Origin: JABWBH01 sp964526695 | GTDB lineage: Bacteria > Planctomycetota > Phycisphaerae > UBA1845 | Assembly (NCBI GenBank): GCA_964526695.1 | Contig: CAZGJA010000017.1 | Coordinates: 62,001 to 126,000 of the forward strand | Direction of reading: 5' to 3' | Length of the DNA: 64,000 bases | Part shown: in pieces, positions 16,498 through 25,860 of the stretch | Layout: each line of letters begins with the position of its first letter | Position numbering within the stretch: the first letter of the stretch is position 1 | Program-made: the position numbers and the translations under genes | Notes under the pieces: generated by a model | Seen by the model: only the letters and a program-made list of their open reading frames with translations | What the model was told of the DNA's origin: nothing | Database searches by the model: none

Positions 16498-18165
16498 ATG
16501 ACCCGCAGATCGACGAGCTTTTCGGCGAAGGGCCCTTCCGGCATTTCGCGGCAATCCCTGGGCGCGATGCTCTGCCTCGCGGCGGTCACCGGGCTTGCTG
16601 AATCGGCCTCCGCTCAGTTCTTCGGACTCGGCGGCGCGATGGTCATCAAGGATGCTCGCATCTTGACCGGCGACGGCCGCGTCATCGAGAAGGCCTCGAT
16701 CTCCATTTCCGGCGATCGCATCGGGGACGTGGGCCCGGACGTCAAGGGCGGACTCCTCTCCAAGTCGTGGGATGCCGCGGGCAAGACGATCACGCCCGGG
16801 TTCATTGATCCGTACAGCCGGTTGGGCGTGCTGCTGCCTGGCGCGGGGCGCGGCGATCCGACCTCCAAAGTGTTCGACGCGTGGGATCCCTACGCGCGCG
16901 ACGTGTTCGACGACGCGTTCCGCAACGGCGTCACGCTCGTCTATCTCGGACCGCGCGGGGGGACGGGCGTGCTGGGGACCGGCGCGATCGTGGCGCTTTC
17001 AAAAGGCGAAGGCGAACGCATCGGATCGGTGGTGAAGGACGAGGCTGCGCTGCACGTGAACATGGGTTCCGGCCAGCCGGCCATCGCCCGCATCAACACG
17101 TTCAACGCCGTGCGCCGTCAGTTCCGCGAGGCGGTCGAGTACCGCAACACGATCGAGGACTACAAGTCGGAATTGGAGGAATACGAAAAGAAGATCAAGG
17201 ATCGCGCGGAGAAGAAGGCCAAGGAGGAGGCTGAAAAGAAAGGCAAGCCGGAAGGCGATAAGAAGGAACCGCCGAAACCGGACGCTGACAAGAAAACCCC
17301 GGAGAAACCCGCGCCGCCCAAAGACGGAACGCCTCCCAAGCCGAAAGCAGACCCCCCGAAGCCCAAGGACGATCCCCCGAAGCCGAAGGAGGATCCGCCC
17401 AAGCCGCCCAAGTCCGCGGAATCCGACGCCGCTTCTAATGCGAGCACGAGACCGGATGCCGTCGGCGAGAACGACGAGGCTCGTTCCGACGGTGAGCGGC
17501 AGATGCTCTCCCTCTTCGCCGATCTGCCGAAGCCCGAGGGCGGCGACAAAAAGGACGAGAAAAAGGAAGAGGAGATCAAGAAGCCGGGCGAGCCGAAGCC
17601 GGACCGCGACAAGGACATGCTGCTGAGGGCAATCGACCGCAAGTTGCCCGTGCGGATCGAGGCGCACCGCAGCGAGGACATCCTCAACGCGCTGGAGCTG
17701 GTGAAGGAGTTCAATTTCGACGCGGTCCTCGAAGGCGCGACCGACGCGCACCTTGTGGCGGATGCGATCGCGGAGGGGAAAGTCCCCGTCGTTCTGGGGG
17801 CTGCGTCGCGGGGCGAGCTGCGCGGAGATGACGAGTTCCGCCGTTTCGCTGCAATCAACGCCGCGGCGCTGGACAAGGCCAAGGTTCGCTGGTCGGTGGG
17901 CAGCGGCGCGGGCAGCGTGGCCTCCGGGCGGTTCGTGCTGCAGAATGCGCAACTGACCTGCGCCGCCGCCGGGCTGTCGCAGACTCCGCTGGAGCTGGTG
18001 ACGCACCGGGCCGCGGACTTCCTGGGTCTGGAATCCGCAGGTCGCGTCAGCAAGGGACAGCGGGCCGACCTCGTGGTCTGGTCCGGCGACCCGTCCGATC
18101 CGGCGTCGAAAGTGGAGCGTGTTTACGTGGCGGGCAAGGTCGTTTACGACGCCGCGACGAAGTGA
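16498..18165 (+). CDS. Secreted amidohydrolase-fold protein 1 (metal site degenerate)
   Basis: 555 residues from ATG 16498 (GGAAGG 8 nt upstream). A signal peptide ends near ASA-QFF. The amidohydrolase N-terminal strand region (MVIKDARILTGDGR) leads to GFIDPYSRLG (about 101-110) where active relatives have GxxDxHxH; here the two His are Tyr and Arg. Residues about 221-378 are a Lys/Pro/Glu-rich insert, probably disordered. The barrel resumes with RIEAHRSED (His390 kept) but the next His is missing (VLEGATDAH) and the final Asp is replaced. The C-terminal strands (ADLVVWSGDPSDP) are typical of the family. First gene of the cluster; probably not catalytic on its own. Confidence 0.8.
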   Translation: MTRRSTSFSAKGPSGISRQSLGAMLCLAAVTGLAESASAQFFGLGGAMVIKDARILTGDGRVIEKASISISGDRIGDVGPDVKGGLLSKSWDAAGKTITPGFIDPYSRLGVLLPGAGRGDPTSKVFDAWDPYARDVFDDAFRNGVTLVYLGPRGGTGVLGTGAIVALSKGEGERIGSVVKDEAALHVNMGSGQPAIARINTFNAVRRQFREAVEYRNTIEDYKSELEEYEKKIKDRAEKKAKEEAEKKGKPEGDKKEPPKPDADKKTPEKPAPPKDGTPPKPKADPPKPKDDPPKPKEDPPKPPKSAESDAASNASTRPDAVGENDEARSDGERQMLSLFADLPKPEGGDKKDEKKEEEIKKPGEPKPDRDKDMLLRAIDRKLPVRIEAHRSEDILNALELVKEFNFDAVLEGATDAHLVADAIAEGKVPVVLGAASRGELRGDDEFRRFAAINAAALDKAKVRWSVGSGAGSVASGRFVLQNAQLTCAAAGLSQTPLELVTHRAADFLGLESAGRVSKGQRADLVVWSGDPSDPASKVERVYVAGKVVYDAATK

Positions 18166-18398
18166 CGTCACACAGCGGGAATGTGGAGCGGTTGGGTGGC
18201 ATGGCTTCACGCGCAGCGGGTAGCCATGCGGGTCCAAGCATGAGGAATCACATGCTCACGCCGAGTACGGCGAGAGCATGCCACCCGGTTGGGATGCCAC
18301 CCGGTTGGGGTGCCACCCGGGTGGGTGCCACCCGGGTGGGTGAAACGGCGCGCGGACGTAGGCGCGATGGACGACCGGGTTTGCATCAGGAGCTGCCA
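18166..18398. repeat. Tandem palindromic repeats between cluster genes 1 and 2
   Basis: Four 15-16 bp units of the form TGCCACCCGGTTGGGA or TGCCACCCGGGTGGG occupy about 18279-18342. Each is nearly self-complementary. They separate two genes that would otherwise be tightly coupled. Confidence 0.8.
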
Positions 18399-19544
18399 GT
18401 GAGTTGGCATCGACAAGCATCGTCCGCCATCTGCGCGGTGTTCATCCTTGCCGCTTCCACGGGCGCGGCCGAGCGGTTCACGATCCGGGTCGGCGGCGTG
18501 GTGATGCCGGACGGAACCGTGTCCGGTCCGTCGCGGGTGACCGTGGTGGACGGGCGCATCAGCGAGATTCGCGCCGACGGCGACGCGGCGGCCTCGGACG
18601 GCAAAGTCGTGGAGCATTCCGGCGCGGTGCTGGCGCCGGGCATGATTGACGTGCTCAGCGGGCTGGGCGTCATCCGCCGCGGCAGCCACGTCGAGCGCGT
18701 CCGCTCCATCGACCCCGATCTGAACATCCGTGAAGCCATCGACCAGAAGCACGACGACTTCCGCGCGGCGCTGAAGTCCGGCGTTACGGCCGCGCTGGTG
18801 GTTCCCGCGGGAAACAACGTGATCGACGGCACGGCGCAGGCGGTGCGCCTGACGGGCGGGGGGCAGGTCGAGTGGCTGCGCGAGCCGGGTCCGCTCATGT
18901 TCTGCGTGGGTGAGGGCGTGCTGGAAGCGACGCGCGAGCCGACCGGCATGATCGGCGCGGTGCACCTGCTGCGCGAGGCGCTGGCTGCCGCGAAGGACTC
19001 GAGGGGATCGCCGCGGGTCAATGCCTATGTAAAGTCGGCCATCGACGGCTTGCTGACCTGCGAGGAGGAGCAGGAGGTGATCGCGGCGGCAAGAGTGTTT
19101 GCCGAAGCCGGGCGGCTGCCGCTGCTGGCGTGGACGCCGCTGGAGGCGTCGGCGGCGATCGAGCTGGTCAAACCGTTTCCAGATCCGCTCATCATCGGTC
19201 CGTTCACGTTCGACTCGCCGGCGCGCGTGCTGCGCGGACCGGGCGTGCTTCAGCAGGCCGGGCGTGAGCTGGCGTTTGCGGGGGCGCTGCCGGTTCTGCC
19301 GGGCGGTTCGATGCGGATCAGCGCCGCGCTTGCGGTGCGCTATGGAATGGACGCCGCCGCCGCGCGCCGGGCGCTGACGATCAACGCCGCCAAAGCCGCC
19401 GGCGTGGCGGAGCGCGTCGGCTCGATTCAACCGGGCAAGGACGCGGACATGGTGATCTACTCGGCCGACCCGCTGCGTCTGGACGCGCGGGTGCTCGAGG
19501 TTTACGTCAAAGGGGTGAAGGTCCATGACGCATCATTGGAATGA
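18399..19544 (+). CDS. Secreted amidohydrolase-fold protein 2 (metal site lost)
   Basis: 381 residues from GTG 18399 (AGGAG 6 nt upstream). The longer open frame back to 18162 runs through the repeat array and is rejected. The signal peptide (ICAVFILAASTGAA) is followed by the family's N-terminal beta region, then GMIDVLSGLG where an active enzyme would have HxH (Leu and Gly here). No substitute His is seen on later strands (PLLAWTPLE, LIIGPFTFD). It ends with the typical VGSIQPGKDADMVIYSADPL and a closing strand. It lacks the Lys/Pro insert of its neighbour and overlaps the next gene by 20 nt. Confidence 0.78.
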   Translation: MSWHRQASSAICAVFILAASTGAAERFTIRVGGVVMPDGTVSGPSRVTVVDGRISEIRADGDAAASDGKVVEHSGAVLAPGMIDVLSGLGVIRRGSHVERVRSIDPDLNIREAIDQKHDDFRAALKSGVTAALVVPAGNNVIDGTAQAVRLTGGGQVEWLREPGPLMFCVGEGVLEATREPTGMIGAVHLLREALAAAKDSRGSPRVNAYVKSAIDGLLTCEEEQEVIAAARVFAEAGRLPLLAWTPLEASAAIELVKPFPDPLIIGPFTFDSPARVLRGPGVLQQAGRELAFAGALPVLPGGSMRISAALAVRYGMDAAAARRALTINAAKAAGVAERVGSIQPGKDADMVIYSADPLRLDARVLEVYVKGVKVHDASLE

Positions 19545-21192
19545 CAACAGGCTGGTTCGGTCGTCGCGGACATGGGTGATGGGCTGCTTCGCGGCGGCGT
19601 TCGTATTCACCGCCGCGATCCGCGCGGAGGAAAGCGTCGTCGTCTTGAAAGTCCGCGCCGTCTACGTTGGCGACGGTCGCGTGATCGCGCCGGGCGTCGT
19701 CGTCGTGCGTGACGGCCGAATCGTCGAAGTGGGCGGCAGCGCCGCAATCCCGTCGGACGCCAAGGTCATCGAGCTGCCCGACGCGACCGTGACGCCGGGG
19801 CTGATCGACGCCAAGGCCGTGATCGACAGCTACGACCTCGTGCCATCGCGCACCGCCTCCTTGAGGATGGAAGAGCCGCGCCTCTCGACTCGGCTCATCG
19901 CCGCTTCACCCACCGGGGATTCAGCTTCCGCGGACGCGCCGTCGGTTACCATGCCTGTGTTGCCCCATGCACCGGACGGCGAAGCGCCTTCCTCCCAGGG
20001 CGGCCTTGCCGGCTTGGTGGGTCGGGAGGATGCCGGCGCGGCCAGCGAAACGAATCATGCCAGTCACGTGTACATCGACCTGCCCAGGGGCATCGGCTAC
20101 GCCAGCGCGGATGCGCATCTGGCCGTCGGGATGGCGGATGCACTTCGCCTGCCGTGCTGCGGTGGGGGCGTGGAGAGCGCGGTTGCGCCCTCAACAGCGT
20201 CCGGCGTGCGCGACGGGCTGAGCCAGGGGGAGAGTTCCTTTGAGGTCATTCCGCACACGCGCGTACTCGATGCGATCGACTTGTCATGCCCGGATATGAA
20301 ACGACTGCTCTCGCAGGGCGTCACCACGATCTACGTCGGCGGCGATTCCGACGCGGTGATCAGCTCGCAGGGAACCGTGATCCGCACCGGCGGTCCGGTG
20401 GATCAGCGCGTCGTGCGGCCGACGGCGGACGTGATGGCCGTGATGGGTTCCGATTCGCTCGGCGGCGCGTCGTGGAACCGCCCCCCCTTCGGCGGCAACG
20501 CGGAGTTCTACGCCCGCCGTCCGACGACGCGGATGGGCGTTGCCTGGGTATTCCGCAAGGCGATGTACGACGCGCAGCGCTGGCAGGACAAGATGCCGAC
20601 GCACGGCGCCGACACGCCGCCGGACGCCGCGATGCCCTACCTGATGGCGATCCTCAAGGGCGAAATCCCGCTGCGGATTCAGGCGCGCATGCAGCACGAC
20701 ATCGAGGCCGCCCTGCGCTTGACCGAGGAGTTCAAGCTGAAGTTCACGCTCGAAGAGGCGACGGACGCGTACCGCTGCCTCGACGCGCTGCAAGCGAGGA
20801 ACGTCCCGGTGGTGTACGGCCCGATCTATGAAGAGGCGACCGGCCCGCGCGCGTGGCGCGGCGAGTCTCAGAACGCGCGACTGCACACGTTCAAGGCGCT
20901 GCTCGACGCGGGGCTGACCACGGCGCTGACCGCGCAGGAGCTGCGCGACGAGGACGGGCTGGCGCGGCAGGCGATGTACGCCATCCGCTTCGGCGCCGAC
21001 CCGCAGCGCGTGCTGCAGGCCGTGACGCTGACGCCCGCGAAGCTGCTCCGCGCGGACAAGGAAATCGGCAGCGTGGAGTCGGGCAAGCGCGCGGACCTCG
21101 TGGTGTGGAGCGGGGAGCCGTTCGCCGCGACGACGAAGCCGGTGCTGGTGATGCACGGCGGACGCATCGAGTCGGATCGACGCGTGAAGTAG
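19525..21192 (+). CDS. Secreted amidohydrolase-fold protein 3 (metal site lost)
   Basis: 555 residues from ATG 19525, within the end of the previous gene. A signal peptide (CFAAAFVFTAAIRA) precedes the beta region and GLIDAKAVIDS in place of GxxDxHxH (Lys and Val at the His positions). A poorly conserved insert of about 130 residues (Ser/Ala/Pro-rich, with a CC pair) follows. The barrel resumes at LRIQARMQHDIEAALRLTEEFKL, where the usual HAH-type motif is QAR, and the following His is lost (TLEEATDAY). The C-terminal GSVESGKRADLVVWSGEPF is intact. Predicted pseudoenzyme. Confidence 0.78.
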   Translation: MTHHWNDNRLVRSSRTWVMGCFAAAFVFTAAIRAEESVVVLKVRAVYVGDGRVIAPGVVVVRDGRIVEVGGSAAIPSDAKVIELPDATVTPGLIDAKAVIDSYDLVPSRTASLRMEEPRLSTRLIAASPTGDSASADAPSVTMPVLPHAPDGEAPSSQGGLAGLVGREDAGAASETNHASHVYIDLPRGIGYASADAHLAVGMADALRLPCCGGGVESAVAPSTASGVRDGLSQGESSFEVIPHTRVLDAIDLSCPDMKRLLSQGVTTIYVGGDSDAVISSQGTVIRTGGPVDQRVVRPTADVMAVMGSDSLGGASWNRPPFGGNAEFYARRPTTRMGVAWVFRKAMYDAQRWQDKMPTHGADTPPDAAMPYLMAILKGEIPLRIQARMQHDIEAALRLTEEFKLKFTLEEATDAYRCLDALQARNVPVVYGPIYEEATGPRAWRGESQNARLHTFKALLDAGLTTALTAQELRDEDGLARQAMYAIRFGADPQRVLQAVTLTPAKLLRADKEIGSVESGKRADLVVWSGEPFAATTKPVLVMHGGRIESDRRVK

Positions 21193-21398
21193 CGTGCTGC
21201 CTCTTTGAAACCGCTACGTATTCGAAACGAATGGGGGGCGGGCCTCTGGCCCGCCGGCGAATTGGAGGGGTGCGGGCCTCTGGCCCGCCGGCGGGCGAGG
21301 ACGCCCGCCCCCCCCGGATTAAACGCTCTGATTTTTGCGATGCATTACAGCAGGTTGACGAGCAAGCAAGGGATTCGGTCATTACTCGGAGGCGCGGA
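21193..21398. repeat. GC-rich palindromic repeat between cluster genes 3 and 4
   Basis: Two copies of CGGGCCTCTGGCCCGCCGGC (from about 21238 and 21273), with further palindromic GCGGGCG/CGCCCGC sequence, span 21232-21316. They sit between two otherwise closely spaced genes. Confidence 0.8.
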
Positions 21399-22991
21399 GT
21401 GACGAAGCTTGGAATCGGACGGGGCGCGGGGCGCGGCGCCGCGGGGTTATTGATGCTGCTGGTCGCGTGCGCCGCCGTGCGGGCGGGCGAACCGCCGGCA
21501 AAGGTGGCGCTCACCGGCGGACGGATCATTCCCGTCGTCGGCGACGAAATCGCCAAGGGCACGATCCTCATCGAGCACGGCAAGATCACGGCCATCGGCG
21601 AGAAGGTCGATCTTCCGCACGACGCGATGGAAGTGGACGTCTCCGGCAAGGTGCTGCTGCCCGGCCTGATCAACGCGCACGACTGGCAGGGGCTGGACGT
21701 GCCGAATGAGAACGCGGACGTGGCGCCCTACCTCGACGTGTACGACGCCATCGACCCGTCGCGCCTCTTCTTTGAGAACAGCCTCCGCGACGGCGTCACC
21801 GCCATCCACATCATTCAGGCGAACAACTGCGTCATCGGCGGCGTGACGCGCGTCGTGCGGCCCATCGGACTGGACGTGGACGAGATGACCATCAAGCCGC
21901 GCGCCGGCATCAAGATGTCCACCACGCCCAAGGGCGGCTTCGACCGCATGTTGCAGATGGCTGCCCTGCGCGAGACGTTCATTGAGCTGAATGACTATCT
22001 CGAACGCCTCGCCGAGCAGCGCTACGAGGAGGAGCAGAAAAAGGCCAAGAAGGACGTGGATGTCGGTCCCGCCGAGGCGCGCAAGCTTGGCAAGGAACTC
22101 ATCCGACCCGAGGACTACGACGACCTGCACGCCAACCTCGTCGAACTGACGGGCGGTCGGCTCGATGCGTGGATCTACGCCGGCGCGGCGATGGACGTGG
22201 GTCCGGCCATCAAGCTGGCGAAGGACAACGGGCTGCTCGACCGGTGCGTGCTGGTGCTGGGTCCGGACAGCTTCAAGGCGGTGGCCGAGTTGAAGGCCGC
22301 GAGCCGTCCAGTCGTACTCGATCCAACGCTGGACTTCCGCGAGCGCGACGTGCTGACCGGCGAGTTGAAGGAAACGTTCGTCCCGAAGGTGATTCATGAC
22401 GCCGGGCTGACGTTCGCGCTGCTGCCGAACCCGGATGCCTCGCTGGCGGAGCGCTACCAGACCTACCAGGCCGCGCGATGCGTGCGCGAAGGCATCCCGC
22501 GAGCCAAGGCGCTGGAGGCCATCACGCTGAATCCGGCGAAGATGCTGGGGCTGGGCGACGCGATGGGTTCGCTGGAAGCGGGCAAGACGGCCAACATCAC
22601 CGTGTTTTCCGGCGATCCGCTGGACTTCAACTCGTGGGTCGAGCTGGTGTATATCGACGGCATCCTCGCGTACGACCGCGCGAAGGACGTGCGCATCCGC
22701 CGCCTCTTCCAGCCGCCGGGCGCGGATGAGAAACCGGACGAGAAGAAGGACGACGCCAAGGAGGAGAAGGCGCCGCCCGCCGAGGAGCCGAAGGCCGGCG
22801 AGAAGCCCGAAGGTGAATCCAAGCCCGCAGGCGACGCGCCCGCGCCGCCCAAGCCCGAGGAGAAGACTCCGCCGGGCGATGAGGAGAAGAAGGACAAGCC
22901 CAAGGAGCAGGACCGGGCCTCGCGCGGCGACCGCGACGGCGGCAACCGCAAGAAGGACGCCACGCGCAGCGGAGGAGGCTCGGATGCTTAG
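21399..22991 (+). CDS. Secreted amidohydrolase-fold protein 4 (partial metal site)
   Basis: 530 residues from GTG 21399 (GGAGG 6 nt upstream). The signal peptide is LLMLLVACAAVRA. The HxH position reads NAHDWQG: the first His is kept, the second is Trp. A short charged helical insert (about 205-230) follows; later strands AWIYAGAAM and LVLGPDSFK lack the expected His, and the last-strand Asp is not clear. The final 85 residues are a Lys/Glu/Pro-rich tail that probably lies outside the fold. The stop overlaps the start of the next gene by 8 nt. Probably inactive or using an altered metal site. Confidence 0.78.
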   Translation: MTKLGIGRGAGRGAAGLLMLLVACAAVRAGEPPAKVALTGGRIIPVVGDEIAKGTILIEHGKITAIGEKVDLPHDAMEVDVSGKVLLPGLINAHDWQGLDVPNENADVAPYLDVYDAIDPSRLFFENSLRDGVTAIHIIQANNCVIGGVTRVVRPIGLDVDEMTIKPRAGIKMSTTPKGGFDRMLQMAALRETFIELNDYLERLAEQRYEEEQKKAKKDVDVGPAEARKLGKELIRPEDYDDLHANLVELTGGRLDAWIYAGAAMDVGPAIKLAKDNGLLDRCVLVLGPDSFKAVAELKAASRPVVLDPTLDFRERDVLTGELKETFVPKVIHDAGLTFALLPNPDASLAERYQTYQAARCVREGIPRAKALEAITLNPAKMLGLGDAMGSLEAGKTANITVFSGDPLDFNSWVELVYIDGILAYDRAKDVRIRRLFQPPGADEKPDEKKDDAKEEKAPPAEEPKAGEKPEGESKPAGDAPAPPKPEEKTPPGDEEKKDKPKEQDRASRGDRDGGNRKKDATRSGGGSDA

Positions 22992-25860
22992 CCGCTCGTT
23001 GATCGAGGGTCGCACGGACCTCCGGGACGTGCCTTCTCCCGTGGATGTCGCGGGTTGGGAAGTGCAATGCCGCGCTGTTCAACGGGCTGTTCGCCGCGTG
23101 ATTCTCTCGACATGCGCGCTCGCGGCTCTGGCCGCCTGTCCCACCCTGGCCGGTGAAACGGGCAAGGGCGGCTCGCTGGTCATCAAGGCCGCCCGGGTGA
23201 TGCCGGTGGTTGAAGGGCAGCCGTGGGTGATCGAGCACGGCGTCGTGGTCATCCGCGACGGCGTCATCCAGGCCATCGGACGCGAGGGCGAAGTCCCGCT
23301 GCCGCCGGATCTGCCCATCGTCGAATACCGCGATGAAACGGTCATGCCCGGGTTGGTCGCGGCCTCCACCGATCTGGCGGGCTTTCACCGTGGAGATGAG
23401 GCCGTCGCGGGCGCGTATCGCGCGGTGGACGCCTTTGATCGGTACGGCGACTTCCGCACGATTCTAGCGGGCGGCGTGACCACGGCCTACGTGGACCCCG
23501 GACGCCATCGCCTCGTCACGGGCGTGGGCGCCGTCGTGCGCCTGGGCGGCAGCGCCGACTCGCGCGTGCTGCGCGAGGAAGGCGAGTTGGCCGTCAACTT
23601 CGTCGAAAGCGTGTACGGACCGCCGCGCGACGTGGAGTATATCTTTCCCGCTTCGTCCGACGTGGCGATCGAGCCGGCGAAACGCCAGCGCCCGGACTCG
23701 CGGCTGGGGCAACTGCCCGGACTGCGCGAGGCGCTGGAATCAGCGCTGAACCCTGCGTCTGGCGCGAAGTTCAACTACGCCATGACGACGCTCGGGCAGC
23801 GCCTTCGCGCCAACGTCCCGATCCGGCTGCGGGCGGATCGCGCCGTCGATCTGGCGCAGGCTGTGGATTTCCTCCGTTCGCGCAAGGGCGGCATCCTCAT
23901 CAGTACCGGCGAAGTGGGCGCGATCGCCGGACCGCTCGCCGAGGCGAAGCTGCCGCTGGTGTACGAAGTGAGCCTGCCGACGCGCCGTCCGTCGGGCAAC
24001 CTCGGCGTGAATCCGGAAGTGTTTGAGCAGGACATCCAGGCGCTCGCCGCCGTGCCGCAGGTTCCGCTGGCGCTCAGCGTCGGCGCCGGCATGGGGCTGG
24101 GCGATCTGCACCTCGCCGCAGCGGCCGCGCAGCGCGCGGGGCTGAGCGAGGAGCGGATCATCAAGGGCGTCACGCGCACCGCGGCCGAGGTGCTCGGCGT
24201 GGGCGACCGCGTGGGCAGTCTCGCGCCGGGCCGGGACGCGGACCTGATCGTGCTGACCGGGAGCCTGCTGGATTCGCGCACGCACGTGCGGCGAACGTAC
24301 GTGCGGGGCGAAGTGGCGTTCGAGCCGCCCGCCGGGGAATCGCTCGTGGTCCGCGCGGGGACCATCTGGGTCAGCCCCGCGCGTCAGATCGAGGACGGCG
24401 AAGTGCTCGTGGAAAACGGCAAGATTCAGGCGACCGGACGCCACGTGCCGCGTCCGCCCTACGCCCGGGTGATCGACGCGGGGCGCGACGCCGTCGTCAC
24501 GCCCGGGTGGATCGACGCGCTGGGGCACCTGGGGCTGCGCGGCGACGCGGGCGGAGCGCCGCCCGACGTGAAATTGTCCAAGGCGATCGGCGCGGCTGAC
24601 GTAACCGACCGGCGCGTGGCGCGGTCCGGTGTCACGACGGTGGCACTCTCGCCGTACCGCGGAGGCGGGGCGACCGGCGCGCAAATGTCCGCCATCAAGT
24701 CCGACGGCGCCACGCGGGACCAGCGCGTCATCCGCGACACGGCCGCCCTGTGGTTCGACGTGCGCGACCTCGACCCGGACGCGGCGCGCGAGCAGCTCAA
24801 AGGCCGCCTCGAAGCCGGCAAGAAATACCTCGAAACCTGGCAGAAGTACGACAAGGATCTCAAGGAGTGGGAGGAGAAGCGCAAGGCGGGTCAGACGACG
24901 GAAGCCAAGCCCGCCACAACGGAGCAGACGTCGAAAACCGCGGAGGAAGACCCGCTCACCGGCACATGGCAGGGCACGGTCAGCGGCGGACCCATCCCCT
25001 CGCCCGAGACCGGCAAGCTCGCCGTCAAGCTGACCGGCAATCAGGTTGAAGCGCGCGTCGTCGAGCCGCCCGTTCCCGTGGATCACAAGATCGTCGGCAC
25101 GTTCGACGGCAAGACCATCACCGGCCGCATCGAGATCGACACCCAGGGCAACGGCTTCCCCGAGTTCGACGCGACGATCGACAAGCCCGATCACATGACC
25201 GGCACCATCCGCTTCATGGGCATCACGGTGAACCTCGAAGGCGAGCGCATCGAGAAGAAAGCGCCCGAGTTCAAGGTCACCAAGTCGAAGACGCGCGGCA
25301 AGGACGGCCGGCCGCTTCCGCCCAAGGTGGATGAGGCGCTGGAGCCGCTGAAGCTGCTGCTGGAGAAGAAGATCCCCGCCGTGGTGAGCGTCTCGGCGCA
25401 CACCCAGATCGACATGGTGCTCAAGCTCTTCGTCGAGGAGTACCAATTGCCGCTGACGCTCGCCAACGCGGAAGAGGCCTTCATTCACGCGGGCCGGCTG
25501 GCGGAAAAGCAGGTGGGCGTGATCCTGCCGCCGCTCGTGGTGCGCATTCAGAAATACCTGCCGTACGTGCAGGGAGATGACCTGTCGCGGCGCGGCGTGT
25601 CCGTGGCGTTTCAGAGCGACGCGGAGGACGGCGCGCGATCCCTGCGCGACGTGGGTGTCTTCGCCGTCGAGCGCGGCATGTCCGCCGACGCGGTGCTGGC
25701 CGCCTTCACCTCCGACGCCGCCAAGCTTCTGAAACTGGAGGATCGGGTCGGCTCGCTGGAGCCGGGGCGTGATGGCGACCTGGTCATCTTCGACGGCCCG
25801 CCCCTCGACGCGGGCACGAGCGTGCAGCGCGTGATCATCAACGGGAGGGAAGTGGAATGA
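22984..25860 (+). CDS. Double amidohydrolase-fold secreted protein with inserted beta domain
   Basis: 958 residues from ATG 22984 (GGAGGAGG upstream). After a signal peptide (STCALAALAACPTLA) the first amidohydrolase fold (about 60-450) has GLVAASTDL at the HxH site (Ser, Asp). A second complete copy starts near 452 (LVVRAGTIWVSP) with GWIDALGHLG (Leu and His). Within the second copy, about 657-755 form an inserted beta-rich domain (TGTWQGTVSGGP to RFMGITVNLEGERI) shaped like a small lipocalin or heme-oxygenase-type beta barrel, after a charged helical linker. The second copy keeps SAHTQ near 805. The stop overlaps the next start (ATGA). No complete catalytic site in either half. Confidence 0.8.
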   Translation: MLSRSLIEGRTDLRDVPSPVDVAGWEVQCRAVQRAVRRVILSTCALAALAACPTLAGETGKGGSLVIKAARVMPVVEGQPWVIEHGVVVIRDGVIQAIGREGEVPLPPDLPIVEYRDETVMPGLVAASTDLAGFHRGDEAVAGAYRAVDAFDRYGDFRTILAGGVTTAYVDPGRHRLVTGVGAVVRLGGSADSRVLREEGELAVNFVESVYGPPRDVEYIFPASSDVAIEPAKRQRPDSRLGQLPGLREALESALNPASGAKFNYAMTTLGQRLRANVPIRLRADRAVDLAQAVDFLRSRKGGILISTGEVGAIAGPLAEAKLPLVYEVSLPTRRPSGNLGVNPEVFEQDIQALAAVPQVPLALSVGAGMGLGDLHLAAAAAQRAGLSEERIIKGVTRTAAEVLGVGDRVGSLAPGRDADLIVLTGSLLDSRTHVRRTYVRGEVAFEPPAGESLVVRAGTIWVSPARQIEDGEVLVENGKIQATGRHVPRPPYARVIDAGRDAVVTPGWIDALGHLGLRGDAGGAPPDVKLSKAIGAADVTDRRVARSGVTTVALSPYRGGGATGAQMSAIKSDGATRDQRVIRDTAALWFDVRDLDPDAAREQLKGRLEAGKKYLETWQKYDKDLKEWEEKRKAGQTTEAKPATTEQTSKTAEEDPLTGTWQGTVSGGPIPSPETGKLAVKLTGNQVEARVVEPPVPVDHKIVGTFDGKTITGRIEIDTQGNGFPEFDATIDKPDHMTGTIRFMGITVNLEGERIEKKAPEFKVTKSKTRGKDGRPLPPKVDEALEPLKLLLEKKIPAVVSVSAHTQIDMVLKLFVEEYQLPLTLANAEEAFIHAGRLAEKQVGVILPPLVVRIQKYLPYVQGDDLSRRGVSVAFQSDAEDGARSLRDVGVFAVERGMSADAVLAAFTSDAAKLLKLEDRVGSLEPGRDGDLVIFDGPPLDAGTSVQRVIINGREVE

